Source of the DNA: Amorphophallus konjac
Taxonomy: Eukaryota > Streptophyta > Magnoliopsida > Alismatales > Araceae
DNA length: 64,000 nucleotides
Assembly (NCBI GenBank): GCA_022559845.1
Contig: CM040126.1
Span: forward strand, 227,794,641 to 227,858,640
Direction: 5' to 3'
The translations under genes were made by a program, and so were the position numbers. The notes under the pieces were generated by a model that was not told the origin of the DNA, did not search any database, and was given only the letters and a program-made list of their open reading frames with translations. Within the stretch, counting starts at the first letter, position 1. Each line of letters starts with the position of its first letter. This document shows, piece by piece, positions 1 through 12,015 of this stretch.

Positions 1-201
1 AAAATATCTTGTGCAGTGGCTTGCTTGATTGTTTGATTGCTTCCGCTAGATGCTTGGATAGGCACGCCCATGAGGTTGTATTTGAGTTGAAATGAATTAG
101 CTCTATCCTGTGCCGTTTTCTAGCATCCTTATTTTAATTTGGCCATATTCTGTAGAAGGATACATTCACCCCCCTCTGTATCCGGGCCAAGCACCCTAAC
201 A
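1..201 (+). repeat. S1 5' LTR, 3' end only
   Basis: Bases 1-201 match 9390-9590 with almost no differences and end in CTAACA just before the PBS. The rest of this LTR lies left of the window. Confidence 0.92.
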
Positions 202-203
202 GT

Positions 204-215
204 TGGTATCAGAGC
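204..215 (+). promoter_or_regulatory. S1 primer binding site (tRNA-iMet)
   Basis: TGGTATCAGAGC two bases after the LTR end is the standard plant complement to the 3' end of initiator methionine tRNA, where minus-strand synthesis is primed. Confidence 0.93.
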
Positions 216-332
216 GGGTGTCTGCATATAAGGTCCAGCAACCTGCAGATTCGATCTTGCGGTCTTAGGTGCTTATTTGCCTTTAGTGCATCAATATTCC
301 TGTTGCATTGAATTTATCTGCTATTTGGTTCA

Positions 333-2582
333 ATGGCTTGTCCACCCGTCTTCAGTGGTTTTGATTTCAACCAGTGGCACAGTGCTTTACGTGATTATGT
401 TAAATCCGTTGATCCAGACCTGTGGAAAGTGATTTCACATGGTCCTCATAAATTACCAAAGAAAAGGTCCAAATGGACTGACAGTCACGAATCAATGTAT
501 GAGGAGAATCAGACAGCTATAAATCTGATGAAAGCAGCCACTGACAAAGCTTTTCACTCATGTTTCCTTGATTGCAGATCTGCAAGGGATATGTTGGAAA
601 TGATGAAGAGAGTCGGGAAAGGAAATCAAACAAGCTGCATGATGGCCAACAGAAGCGATCAAGGCAGCAATCAAACTGAAGAAGATGATGATGATGAGGT
701 AAATCTCTTCGAGAATTTCTCTCTAGAAGATTGGGAGAATGCTTATGCTGAACTAATTGAATCTCATGAACTGTTAAGAAAACAGTATAAAAAATTGAAG
801 AAGGGTACTGGTTTAGATAGTTCAAGCTTTCCTTGTAGAAATTGTGCTGAACTGAAAAATGCTCTTGATGCTAGTATGTCTGATAATCTGATGCTGAAAG
901 AATTTGAACGCGTTAAATCTTACTTAAACAAGCTGAAAAATGAGAATGACTCTCTCAGAAAGCTCTCTAAAGAAAATGAAGAATAATTAGAGAAACTTAA
1001 ACGAGAGAATGATTTGCTGATTGAAAAGTTTAATGCCATAAAATCTGTAAACATAGAACTACATAAAGATTTTGAAAAACAACAAAAGGAATTGAGGGAG
1101 TTTGAAGCTAGGAGAGAAAGCATGGTTGACTCAGAAGATCAGCTTCTAATAAATGAGTTAATTCAAAATGATAAGCTTAAAGAAGAAGTTGAAAAATTAA
1201 AATTGTTAAACAGTGCCATGTCTGAAAGACTTCTCACATTGGAGAAAGGAAAAGTCATCTGTACAAACGAAACTGATGAAGTAGATGAGCTGAGAAAGGA
1301 AATTGAAGAATACAAAACAGCTAATAAGGTTTTGAATGAAACTGTCAATTGTAGTGAACAAGAGATCGCTAGTTATGAAATACACATTGCATCTCTTGAT
1401 AATGAAATTCAGGATCTGAAAAGCTCCTTGTCAAAGTTTGTGAGTGGTCAAGAAAATCTGGACAGGTTGTTAGGAATTAAGGTAAATACTCAAAAGGAAG
1501 GGTTGGGCTACAACAATGTCAATAAAAAGGTTTTTGAAAACAAGCTGACGACATCCTTTGTCAAAGCTTCTGATATAGCCACAACCTCAGAAAGTAAACA
1601 ACCAAATGTTCAGAAGAATCAGAAACAAACTGAAAAGTTGAAAAAGGGTGATGGATCCAAGCTAAGAACTGTTTTCATTAAATCTTCTGAACAGGAAAAG
1701 CCTTCCACTTCATCTCCTATTCAGTACAAGGCTAAGAAAATAGGAAAACATGATAAAAATTAGAAAAGGATTGAAAATCAGAAAATAAATGAAAAAGGTC
1801 CATCAGCATTTGCTGATCACAGTTCTCACACACACTCACATGCATCTAAAAGGAAGAATATCTGTCACTACTGTCATAAAGTTGGACATCTGATGCATGA
1901 GTGTAAGTTGATGGAGAAGGATGATAAGAATGCTAGGAGATCTTATGATAAAAATCCATCACCTCAGAAAAGAAATGTCACATGCTCTAATTGTGGCAAA
2001 TTAGGTCACTCTATTGCTCATTGCTGGTTTGCTAGTGGTAAGAAAATATTTTATTCATATCATGTTAAATTCCCTACAAACCAACATGTTTTTAATAAAA
2101 ACAAATCTGTTTCAATGAACCAGCATATCATCTGTTTTAACTGCAACAAAATGGGTCACAGGGCCTCTGAATGCTGGTCAGGTTCCTTTAGAAGAAATTC
2201 TTTCATTTGCTCTCACTGTAGAAAGCATGGCCATACAGTCAAGGACTGTTGGCATATTCAGGGTAGAAATGTGAATCTCAAACATGCTAAATTCCCTGTA
2301 AGATAATTTGCAAAACCTTCATGTCATCATTGTGGGAAGCCAGGTCACAAGGCTGTAACCTGTTGGCTGGCAGGATATCAAAACCAAACCAGTTTTGGTA
2401 AACAGAATTTTTACCCTGTTAATAGAAAATCTCATGTGTATGCACATAGAATTCATGCTAATAAGAATATGCATAAATCAGATCTGAAAACTACTCCTGG
2501 AAATGTGCTGAGAAAACCTGCTAGAAATAATAATGTCATGTCAGGACCCAAGACTTCTTGGGTACCTGTTTGTGCAAAATAA
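333..2582 (+). pseudogene. S1 gag with five CCHC zinc knuckles
   Basis: One frame runs 750 codons from the ATG at 333 to TAA at 2580-2582, broken by stops at 984-986 (TAA), 1761-1763 (TAG) and 2304-2306 (TAA), each a likely Gln codon. The N-terminus resembles the copia gag capsid region (compare S2 gag at 51901: an early Trp, then LWKVISHGP against IWRVVSKGP). The middle of the capsid region appears missing: the sequence passes from about residue 95 to an acidic stretch (near 675-695), then a long charged coiled coil (about residues 200-380). The C-terminus holds five CCHC knuckles starting at 1863, 1983, 2133, 2208 and 2322, four followed by Trp. Copia gags usually carry one or two. It ends in a WVP motif also found at the end of S2 gag. 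Confidence 0.85.
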
Positions 2583-4618
2583 ACTTTGTTTTACAGGTGT
2601 GCCTTGGGACTGGAATAAAAGGGGTAATGATCCAAGGCACTCAAGAATGAAAACCCCATTCTCACACTGTTCAGGTAATCTCTCTGCATGTCCCATTTTG
2701 AAACTTATTGCATATATGGTTTGATGTATTCTTACATATCCTGCTCTTAGTTTCATCTAGTGCATGCATATTGAATCTGCTCTTGCATATTCATTCATCA
2801 TCTGCAAGTTGCATTATTTTCTGAACATGCACTCTGAAATTTCTGAAAATCTGAACTGAATGTGAATGCTGTTTGAAAACTGTATGTTGCATAATTCATT
2901 GAAAATCTGAATTGCTTATAGGACTGTTGAGTTTACCCTGGTATTCATGACCTCTATGGTATATCAAATGGTAAGCTACCAAAAGGCAGGGAAATCTATC
3001 CGGAGGTCCTTACTATGTGTGAGGTGGTCTTTCAGACCAAATGCTCCGCCTAGTACCATGGATCATTCTGCTGATCAGGGGAGCCTGTATGTGCATAACT
3101 CACAAACATACATGTTTAATTTTCATGGCAAACACTGCATTCAATAAATAATTAATACTTCCAAGAGTCGTGTGTGAGATGTCCTTGAGTGGGCTGAAAA
3201 GGAGCTTGACAGGCCATTTGGTTTCTGAAGAATTTTGTCAGCCGATGCAGTTAATGTGGTGTAAAGATTTGTCATCTCATGAGGTTGCAGTTTGTTGCCC
3301 AAGAGCTTCTCTGGATGTAAGACAGAGCTTCTTTAAGAATACTATATTTGGATGTGTCCTTGGTGCTTAATGTCTTGAGTGATCTCTCACTTGTTGGCTT
3401 GCTGATAGGAATGCTGCTCATCTCATCTCATCTCTCCCCATTCGGTCAGCCACCTTCTTATATCTCTCCTATCACTTTTGGTTCAGAAATTCTCTCAAAG
3501 AAATTGTTTTTACAGTCTTCTTGCTATTATCAGATGTGATCTGTATACCTTAAATGACCCAATATCTAATGTAACAACTCATACCTGTTAATAAAGAACT
3601 TCAATGAATGGGGGTTATATTTGGTCCTTGATCCTTCTAAGTTATCCTCTCAAGTGTTGGTCAACATATTATAAAACTTCCTGTTAAATGAGAAAAACTT
3701 GTTGAGGATCTCGACTTAACTGAAACTTATGTGTAGAGAGCTCTGAGATAAAAAATTGTGTTAAGTAAGATATCTATCTTGTGTCTAAAATCATGAGAAG
3801 TGCCACCAGGGAATACGCCATTCTTTGTGGCAGAGCAATGGCTTTTGTGGAGAAATAGACACTCTAGATCTGAGAAGTTCAGAGTTTCTGTCATGATACA
3901 ACTAGCTATCTCTGTATAGAATTGTCAAAATAAAAAAAAGGGGAAAAGTCAACAAAAAAAATTTCATTGGCTTTGATTGGCATAAAGGTAGTCCATCTTG
4001 AGTAACCAGGGTTTCTGGTGTCTGATAAACATGTCTCCTTATGTAAAAAGGGACTATTCTACCTTGTGCTCAACAAATTGGTTGACCCTGGATGCCTTCT
4101 CTTGTCCATTAAATGAAGAAATGAAATCTGCTTGACATCGATGTGGTATTTCGTTGCTTGACAAACATAAGGAGTAATTTAATCGTGACTCTCTCTTGGT
4201 TAAGCAACTTTAACAGCTAATTTTGTGATCATGCTGATTTAATATCTTGAGGTAACTGACCATGGATTTTGGAAGAATATAACTAGTCCATATATTGAAG
4301 GGCAAACTTTAACAGGCAGTAGCTGCGTTACATTATGACTGAGGGTAGTTTGGGTATTTCCAGAAAAAGTTTGATAAGAGTAAAAAGCAACCCGACAAAA
4401 CCCTTCTTGTTTCACACGCCTTCATCCACAAACCCTCATTTCCCCTTGCCGCTTCCTATTCATCCTCGTGCCGCTCCACCTTGAGCGTTCCTTCAAACTC
4501 ATCTCCATCTCTTCCCGCTCACTTCCTTTCCCCACAGAGGTCTCTTCCTCTCTTGGGTCTAGCTTCACTTCCAGTAGCAGCCGGCAAGAGAGAGTTGATA
4601 CTCTAGGAGTCTTGGCAA
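2583..4618 (+). other. S1 spacer where pol would be; no domain seen
   Basis: About 2 kb between gag and the 3' ORF. The first bases (a T-rich run, then CAG at 2596-2598) align with the start of the protease region in S2, but no DSG protease, integrase, RT or RNase H motif follows. Parts around 3780-4100 resemble the S2 spacer between pol and its 3' ORF, so the deletion removed pol and joined gag to that spacer. A motif at 4397-4414 recurs upstream of the S2 ORF. Confidence 0.65.
4397..4414 (+). promoter_or_regulatory. Conserved AAAACCCT motif upstream of the 3' ORF
   Basis: AAAACCCTTCTTGTTTCA lies 205 bp upstream of the ATG at 4619. A near copy lies upstream of the homologous S2 ORF (44561-44579, minus strand). 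The core AAACCCT resembles the plant telo-box found near transcription starts. A role as promoter or leader for a separate mRNA is inference. Confidence 0.45.
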
Positions 4619-6903
4619 ATGGATCAACAAGCATCCGCCGGTCAGGTTGAAAGGAAGAGGAAAGGAAAGGAAACTGCTGAGGAGCCTCCATCCAAACAGC
4701 AACGTTGTCTAGAATCAGAAGTTGCTACGGAAATGTCTTCAGAGCAAGGTACCAGGCCTTCCCAGTCTACCATATTCTTAGAGAGTGGTAAAATCATTCC
4801 TCCGAGGATAGTTGATTTCGGAGATGAATCCATGGTCCTGAAGTTTCCAGAACTCTTGAAGATTTTCGAGTTTCAGGAATGGAGAATTTTTTTGGAAATC
4901 ACAGTGTATTCTACCCTAGCCTGGTGATGGAATTTTACAACAACTTGGTGTTGAGCCGAGATAAGTCGGCATTGATTTCGAATGTTAAAGGGGTTGAGAT
5001 AACGGTGACATACAACTCTCTCCATGAAGCTCTAAGTATTCCAGAAAAGGGAGAGGTGGAGAGAGGGTACAGATACAGTCTGCACGAGGCGTTTTCAGTT
5101 ATTACTGGTAAACCCAGTAACATTCTTGACAAGGGGCAAGTGAAGCTGAAAGCTTTCCAAACCTCGTCATTTCCCCCTCTTCACAAGCTCCTTCAAAACA
5201 TAATTGCTTCTATAATCACACCCCAGACTGGAGCTAGGGGTAGAATCACAGACACACAGAGATTTCTACTGTTTTGTCTGATTCAGAATGTAAAGATATG
5301 TCTGCCAGAAATCATTTTTACTGTCATGAAGGGATGTATTGGATCCAAGAGACACCTTCCCTATGCCACCCATCTGACAGACATCTTCAAGCATTCAGAG
5401 ATTTGCTTGGATGGAGAGGCTGCATCTGAAGTTAAGGCCCGAAACATATTTAATATGAATTTTATTTCAGTATTTTTGGGCTTAGAGGGCTCTTCAGTGG
5501 TGGGGCAAGTTAAGGCCCAAAAAGTCAAGGAATCACAGACTCAGGGGGAGCATCTGGAACAATCTCAAGACTTAGCTCAAACTGGTGTGCAATTAGTTTC
5601 TGAGATTGCTGTACAGGATACACCAGCTGAACAACCACAGTCTTTTACGTCTGCTGCACCCACTGAAGTACCTTTTTCCTTTCAGAGGCTAGTTGAGGTT
5701 GCATCTGAAGAAATCTGGTTGTCTGAAGAAAGCATTCAGACTGATCTAGATGTAAATATTGCTGGTCTATTTGACTCTTTTGGGAAGACATCTGAAGAGG
5801 TGATATTGCCTGAGGAACAGCCAGCTAAAGAGCAAGAAAGTACTGATCAAGAACTTGCTGATTTTGTTAATGCAATTTTAAGAGAAACTGTAGAGAGAAG
5901 CTTGGAAGAGGCTACCAACTTGGTTACATCTGAAAGTCTTGAACAGGCATCTGTTGACAGCCCTGCAGATCATGGTCTCATATAAGATAGAGGGGATAAC
6001 AGTCAAGAAAAAGTTCCTGTCATAGAATTGGATTCAGAATCTTCAAATGAGGAAGAGGAACCTGAAATTGAAGTTCCTGTCCAAGACACTCAAGCTGAAG
6101 TTGAAGATCAGGCTCCAGCAGTAGACAACCAACCGCCAGTGCAAGAATTTTTTGGTACACCTCTAGGTCCACCTAGACTTCTATCTGCACAGGCGCCCAA
6201 CATTGAATCTGCTCGGGCACCCAACATTGAGGAACTCCTCATAAACTTGACTCAGCAGATGCAGAAACAAGATAAGAAATTAGAAGATCTGCTCACATAT
6301 GTCACTCTCAACATCAATCAGGTACATTCCAGGCTACTGAAGCTTGAGATATCTCTCCTCACTGAATGGAAACGGTTCCTACTCAACAAAAAGGCTTCAG
6401 ATGATGCCAACAGATCCCTGATGCAAGGTCTGCAGGAGGTTTGTTCAAAGATAGCAAAAGCACTGAGTGAGTTACAAGATGTTCAAATTTCCTCCTTCAA
6501 AATGTCTACCAACATTATAGATCACTGCTTTGAGATCAGAACATCTTTAGAAGTTTTGAAGAAGTCATCCAGTGTCCTAGGTCCAGGTATTCAGCATATC
6601 TATGATAAATTGGTAGCCTTCTTAACAGAAATGACAATTCTGACTGACAGATATGAAACTGTCAATATTCGCCAAGACGACATCATTTCTGAAGTGGCAC
6701 ATGTCAGAAGCGCTGTGGTGTATTGGCTAGCTGAACTGTCAAATGACCTAAAGGAATTTCAGTCAACCTTGGGTTCAGCACCTGGTCAAGCTTCTTCTAG
6801 CAGAACTCCACCTCAAGAATATACTTCTGCTTCTCCAAGGGGGAGACCACCACATGGCAGGCCGCGTGGCCCTTCTAGCAGACAAGTCAGATATTTTTCT
6901 TGA
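4619..6903 (+). pseudogene. S1 envelope-position ORF, putative plant transposon protein family
   Basis: The ORF sits between the pol position and the 3' LTR. The frame opens at ATG 4619, shifts by one base in the T run at 4887-4893, then runs to 6903 with one TAA at 5983-5985 (likely a Gln codon). The N-terminus is basic and NLS-like (KRKGKE). The central part (about 4840-5450) matches S2 at 43560-44250: both have WR or WW followed by YPxLVxEFYxNL, then FPPLxxLL, ITPQ, TxxQRFLLxC, LPYA and LTxIF. This fits the family often annotated in plants as putative plant transposon protein, which is recall rather than a search result. The C-terminal half (6200-6760) is predicted helical, and the protein ends in an SSRQ plus Tyr/Phe motif. 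No signal peptide or membrane segment is seen, so it is not evidently a fusogenic envelope. Confidence 0.78.
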
Positions 6904-7224
6904 AAAATAATGCTCTGTATCTTGTTGCCCATTTTGAGGCTTTCCCTCTCACACTCTTGGACTTATTAATTAAATTTCATATCATTTGCATTGTTGCATC
7001 CTTCTTGTTTCCTTCTTTTTGATGATGACAAAGGGGGAGAAATCAGGCCTTTGCTAGCTCGTTGAGAATGTTTAATGTTTGTTATTCATTGAGAATGGCT
7101 ATTTGACACTTTAAAAATGTTTTATAATGGTGCTGATGTTTGTTTAGCCTTGGAAAGGCTGAAATCTTTTTCTCTGCAAAGACTCAAGACTCATAGTGTT
7201 GCCATCCATCAAAAAGGGGGAGAT
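6904..7224 (+). other. S1 3' non-coding region with polypurine tracts
   Basis: The final tract, AAAAAGGGGGAGA (7211-7223), lies one base from the 3' LTR and would prime plus-strand synthesis. A second tract, AAAGGGGGAGAAA, lies near 7029-7041. Multiple polypurine tracts are a known Sirevirus trait. Confidence 0.8.
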
Positions 7225-7439
7225 TGTTGAGTCTTGTTGAATCTTTACATGTTTTGATGATGACAACACTATAAGTCTTAGTGGTGTTCAAAAATATCTC
7301 TGTGAAATAAAAAATAACAAAAATATTTTTTCTGTGAAAGTGAACCAAGAATATTTTTCTGAGAAGAATAAACCTTCATTTCACTTCAGGTATTTTCAGG
7401 GACTGTCTTCGTGTTGGTTGGTACTTCGTCATGTTTGTG

Positions 7440-8400
7440 TATAACACCTTGTGTCGCACTGTTTGCCTTCGTGTCATCTTCGTTTTAGTACTGTTTGTGT
7501 TTTCAACACGCCGTGTCGTCCTCTCGTACCTCGTGTTATTTTAAGATGTGTTCTGTTTGACCTCGTGTCGTTAGCACTTAGTTGCTCATCTCGAGTCAGT
7601 CCTCTATGTTTTGCTCTTGTGTCTTCGTGTCAATTACTGTAGTTCCTCGAGTTGTTCTTCTGCTTCCACTGTTTCATCACATGTTGTTGAAGACGTGTCT
7701 ATCTCATGTCTTCGTGTCGTGTTTCCTAGACCTCGTGTCTTTGTCGCTTTGTGACTTCACCTCGTGTCGGTTTTAGTTTTCATCTTCGTGTTGTTTTTCT
7801 CTTAGACTTCGTGTCCTTCTCGCCTTGACCACACTCCGTGTCAATTCCTGTGTTTCGTCTTCGTGTTGTTTTCAACTCGTGTCGGTTTCTGTTTCATCTT
7901 CGTGTTGTTTTCAATTCGTGTCGGTTTCTGTTTCGTCTTCGTGTTGTTTTCAATTCGTGTCGGTTTCTGTTATTTGTCTTCGTGTCGTGGTCAGCCCGTG
8001 TCGCCTCGTCTTCGAGTCGTTCTATCAAGTTATTTTGTACTCGAGTCGTTTTTCTTATGTTTTTCAAGTGTTGTTTCACTACGTGTCTTCGTGTTACCTT
8101 CTTATTCGTATCTTCGTGTTACCTTCTTATTCGTATCTTCGTGTTACCTTTGTATTCGTGTCTTCGTGTTTCTTTTGAAATTGTATCTCCGTGTTGCTCC
8201 CTTCTATTTTCATCCTGGTCTCTTCTGATCGCGTGTCTTTCAATTACTTCACTCTGTGTTATCTTCTTCTCACCTCATGCTGTCTTCATCTGACTTCGTG
8301 TCATCTTCGTTGTTGTGTTAGCTGTGTTCTCGTGTACTTCGTGTCGTTCTCGTGTTATCTTGTGCTAAACTCATCTAACGTACCTCGTGTCAGTCACAGT
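7440..8400 (+). repeat. Degenerate tandem array of a CTTCGTGTC motif in the S1 LTR
   Basis: The core TTCGTGTC or TCGTGTCG recurs every 20-40 bases. A unit of about 38 bp repeats nearly perfectly three times at about 7860-7975, and a 25-bp unit (CTTCGTGTTACC plus flank) three times at about 8085-8165. Confidence 0.85.
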
Positions 8401-8666
8401 ATAGTGCACCTCTTTGTGTTATCATATATCTCGTGCAGTTCTTTGTTCTTATGACCAACCAACTTATCTCAGCTACATATAGCGAACCCTGAGCATTAAT
8501 GTAATTAATCTGCTTGCAGGGATCCGAGGAAGATTACTCCTCAGTGTCGGAGCAGCACGTGATCCAATGCTAGAGGAACCAATCCGATAAGGACACGTGG
8601 CAAGAAGGTTCTGGATCAAGCGTGGGAGGCACACGCATTCTGAACCGGACCTGCTGCTGCTGCTGA

Positions 8667-8675
8667 TATAAATAG
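8667..8675 (+). promoter_or_regulatory. S1 LTR TATA box
   Basis: TATAAATAG follows a GC-richer stretch and precedes a purine-rich leader, as expected for the U3/R boundary of a plant LTR promoter. Confidence 0.6.
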
Positions 8676-9590
8676 AAACCTTCGTCTTCAGATGAAGGAT
8701 GATCGAAAAAGAGAAAGGAAGAGAAGAAAGAGCAGAAAAGCAAAGAGTCCTTCGATCCAGAAAAACGAGAGAAAGAAGAGAAGAAAAAGAGAGCAGAAAC
8801 TGAAGGAGAAAGAAGAAGAAGAAAATAAGAGGAGAGAGAGAGCTTTACTGAGGATCTGTTCAGTCTGTTCGTGGATCAAATCCAGAATGACTTATGCTCA
8901 TTGAGAGCTATATATCTTGCGTTTTATTTCCAGCTTCTGTCGCTGTCATTTTCGTGTTTTCTTATTTTTTCCTTTTGCTACCTTGTTTAGTCTTGTTCTT
9001 CCGATCACCCTGTTGGGGATCGGGTCTCTCCTGGTGGTACAGGAGAAGGGAGATCTGATCTCCGGGTTGCAAGTGACAGGTTGTCACTTGTGGGTTTCCC
9101 TCTGGTTAGAGGAAGGGAGGCTAGTCCTCCGGTTCTGGGCTTATGGTTACAAGTCCAGGTGTCCCTCCTGGTCTGGAGGAAGAGAGGTCTTCGACCTCTA
9201 GTTTTCAAGTGGCTGTGAGTCACTTGGGTGTCCCTCCGGTTGGGAGGTAGAGGGAAGTCTGTTTCCCTGGTCAAGCTGTGTGGCAGCAACTGTTTGCAGA
9301 CTGAGTCTGCTTGGCTCTAGTGTTTGCTAGTGAAGCCTCACTCCGGTTGGGAGTGAGGGGTGGATGTAGGTCTGTGGACCGAACCACCTAAAATATCTTG
9401 TGCAGTGGCTTGCTTGATTGTTTGATTGCTTCCGCTAGATGCTTGGATAGGCACGCCCATGAGGTTGTATTTGAGTTGAAATGAATTAGTTCTATCCTGT
9501 GCCGTTTTCTAGCATCCTTATTTTAATTTGGCCATATTCTGTAGAAGGATACATTCACCCCCCTCTGTATCCGGGCCAAGCACCCTAACA

Positions 9591-9595
9591 AGATG
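9591..9595 (+). repeat. S1 inferred target site duplication AGATG (3' copy)
   Basis: The sequence after the LTR matches the intact sister LTR from 14381 (AGATGAAATT), so the 5-bp duplication should be AGATG. The 5' copy lies outside the window. Confidence 0.6.
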
Positions 9596-11079
9596 AAATT
9601 GCTAATTTTATTCCATCAAAATAAAGGTTTACATCACTAATTTATAAGCCATAAGGCATGATACAACCTTCCAAATTTTCCAAATACATAAGCCTTATAA
9701 AAATACTAATGATCTACATAAATCCTAGGGAAAAGAAAACACTCATTCACTCTTGTCCAATCCCTTGTTCATTTCCATTTCCTGCAATAATTAACCAAAA
9801 CGTAGGGTGAGCAAAAAGCTCAGTAGGATTTTATATCTCTAAAGCCATGCAATCTTTAAGTATTTAGTAATTTAACAATTCGTGTCATGAAGTAATTGAT
9901 CATGAATTTCAAGTACAAAATTTTGTATACGAAATTTCCAAGTAATTTCAAAATAACAAGATAATGTCAAGATCATGATAGTAGACAAGACGATGATCAT
10001 TTCCAGAAATATATCAAGAACTTTCATGATGAGACGATGTGTACTATCATTAAGACAATTCAAGAACATTCACGATGAATTTTAAGCAATATCGAAGTAG
10101 AGCAATCACTTGAACTTTAAACAATATAAAAGTAGAACAATCACTCTTACAAGGATATTTATGATGAACTTTTAAGCAATAACAATATAGAAGTAGAACA
10201 ATCACTTCTACCAACACTCAATAGGATTGGCCAAAACACTAAGGGGAGATCATGGCGATATGACAACCCCTCATGGAACATCACTATTTGGCTACACACC
10301 TAGGGGTTCTCACGATAGTATGATTGCCCCTAACCGTAATAGACCATGTATTGGTGAATGCCAGCACCTGATCATTATAATACCAGTTTATTTTTGGACT
10401 TTGCCTCGCCCGTGGGATCAGATCAGAACCCCTTTATACACTAGCATTTAAATGTCATTTCATTAGGACCCATAGCCCCTGACATTTTTTCTATATAATT
10501 CCACAATATGGCCAAAGAATTTCAAGAACAAGCTCATTTGTAAACAAGTACAGATTTGGCAAAAATTGTGATAATTTGCAAAGGAGAGTGGAAAACGCAT
10601 TTTAAGCATCATGTTTAACGACATTAAGTCGTAGAATTCAAAAATGAATGGTAAGTAGGAAGAAACATTAAGATAGTGGTTTTATTAGAATTATTTTAAA
10701 CATCTTAACATAATCTTAGAATCATAAAACATCAATTTTTTTTTGTAAAGAACAAATTTTAGTAAAGGAACATATATACTTATGAATTAAAATCATGAGT
10801 GTAAATATTAGCTTTTAATCATACATTAATTAACCATATGATAAGAAAATAGATTTAACATGCTAAAAGTAGTTTTTTTATACATCAATATGATATAAAA
10901 TACTTTTTTTACATTCTGAAATAATTTTCGTACGTCAGTATGATAAAAAAATAGAATAGTTATAGGCTGAAAAGATGTTACTGTCTATGAATGCGCTATA
11001 GCTCAGGGTCGCGTTCATACAACATACATAAATACAGTATATACATATATATATTACAAATATTATATTTTTGATCACC

Positions 11080-11466
11080 AAAATTTTCGAAAAAATTTTT
11101 ATGAACGCGCTAGTCGAGACTAGCGCGTTCATGAAGAACGTGCTAGTCAAGAGTGACGCGTTCAGGAACATATGTATATATTTAAAAATTTTAAAAACTA
11201 AATGAAATAGATAGGTTCTATATAAACCATAAGAGATATAGACACCTGATATATATATAAACACTTTATGTATTATATATATATTAGAAATATTATACTT
11301 TTGACCCCTGGTCATCCAGGTTTAAAAGTATGAACGCGCTAGCCGAGACTAGTGCGTTCATGAACAGATGTATATATTTAAAAATTTTGAAAACTAAATG
11401 AAAGAGATATGTTCGGTATAAACCATAATAGATATAGACTCTTGATATATATATAAACACTTTAGG

Positions 11467-11508
<42 letters not shown>

Positions 11509-12015
11509 TATTATACTTTTGATTTCTGATCATCTGGGTTTAAAAGTATGAACGCGATAGCCTCGACTAGCGCATTCATGAACAGATGTATATATTTAAA
11601 AATTTTGAAAACTAAATAAAAGAGATAGGTTCTGTATAAATCATAATAGAAATAGACTCTTGATATATATATATAAACACTCTAGGTATTATATATATAT
11701 ATATTAGAAATATTATACTTTTGATTTCTGGTCATCCGGATTTAAAAGTATGAATACGCTAGCCAAGACTAGCGCGTTCATGAACAGATGTATATATTTA
11801 AAAATTTTGAAAACTAAATGAAGGAGATAGGTTCTATATAAATCATAATAGAAATAGACTCCTGATATATATATAAACACTTTAGGTATTATATATATAT
11901 ATATATTAGAAATATTTTACTTTTGACTTCTGGTCATCCGGGGTTAAGGGTAGGAACGCGCTAGCCGAGACTAGCGCGTTCATGAAGAACGTGCTAGTCA
12001 GGTATAGCGCGATAA
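11080..12015 (-). repeat. Five tandem units of about 200 bp, each with a GC hairpin (left LTR)
   Basis: Each unit has an AT-rich part with TATATA runs and a perfect or near-perfect inverted repeat of the type AACGCGCTAG, a loop CCGAGA, CTAGCGCGTT. Hairpins start near 11101, 11332, 11549, 11750 and 11954. A related hairpin, GAACGCGCTA with TAGCACGTTC, lies at about 12111-12138. Confidence 0.88.

Larger units (their letters stand above)
1..9590 (+). mobile_element. S1: Sirevirus-like copia retrotransposon without pol
   Basis: The first 201 bases repeat 9390-9590, so they are the end of the 5' LTR and the whole 7225-9590 block is the 3' LTR. The order is LTR end, PBS, gag, spacer, envelope-position ORF, polypurine tract, LTR. 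No protease, integrase, reverse transcriptase or RNase H motif is present between gag and the 3' ORF, so the element is non-autonomous and would need enzymes from a relative. It lies inside the 3' LTR of the gag-only gypsy element: base 9591 continues the sequence seen intact at 14381. Sirevirus affiliation rests on gag layout, the 3' ORF shared with S2, and LTR similarity. Confidence 0.88.
7225..9590 (+). repeat. S1 3' LTR (2366 bp)
   Basis: It starts TGTTGAGTC just after the polypurine tract and ends CCTAACA. It holds a degenerate tandem array (7440-8400), a TATA box at 8667, and a conserved hairpin box at 9359-9388 that recurs in the other three Sirevirus-like LTRs here. ORFs within it derive from repeats. 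Confidence 0.9.

Noticed and set aside
204..215. tRNA gene near PBS sequences (also 14264, 18128, 51944, 57652)
   Set aside because: Only the 12-13 bases complementary to the tRNA 3' end are present; no cloverleaf or A/B boxes.
4619..6903. True viral envelope gene
   Set aside because: No signal peptide, cleavage site or membrane helix; homologous to a plant transposon protein family instead.
7825..8293. Overlapping ORFs rich in Val, Phe and Ser in three frames
   Set aside because: They are translations of the TTCGTGTC tandem array in the S1 LTR.
10227..10451. 74-codon ORF repeated almost identically at 15017-15241
   Set aside because: Both lie at the same place in the two LTRs of the gag-only element; conservation follows from LTR identity and no protein family is recognised.
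11080..12015. Centromeric satellite array of about 200-bp units
   Set aside because: Only five units, confined to an LTR and matched in the partner LTR.
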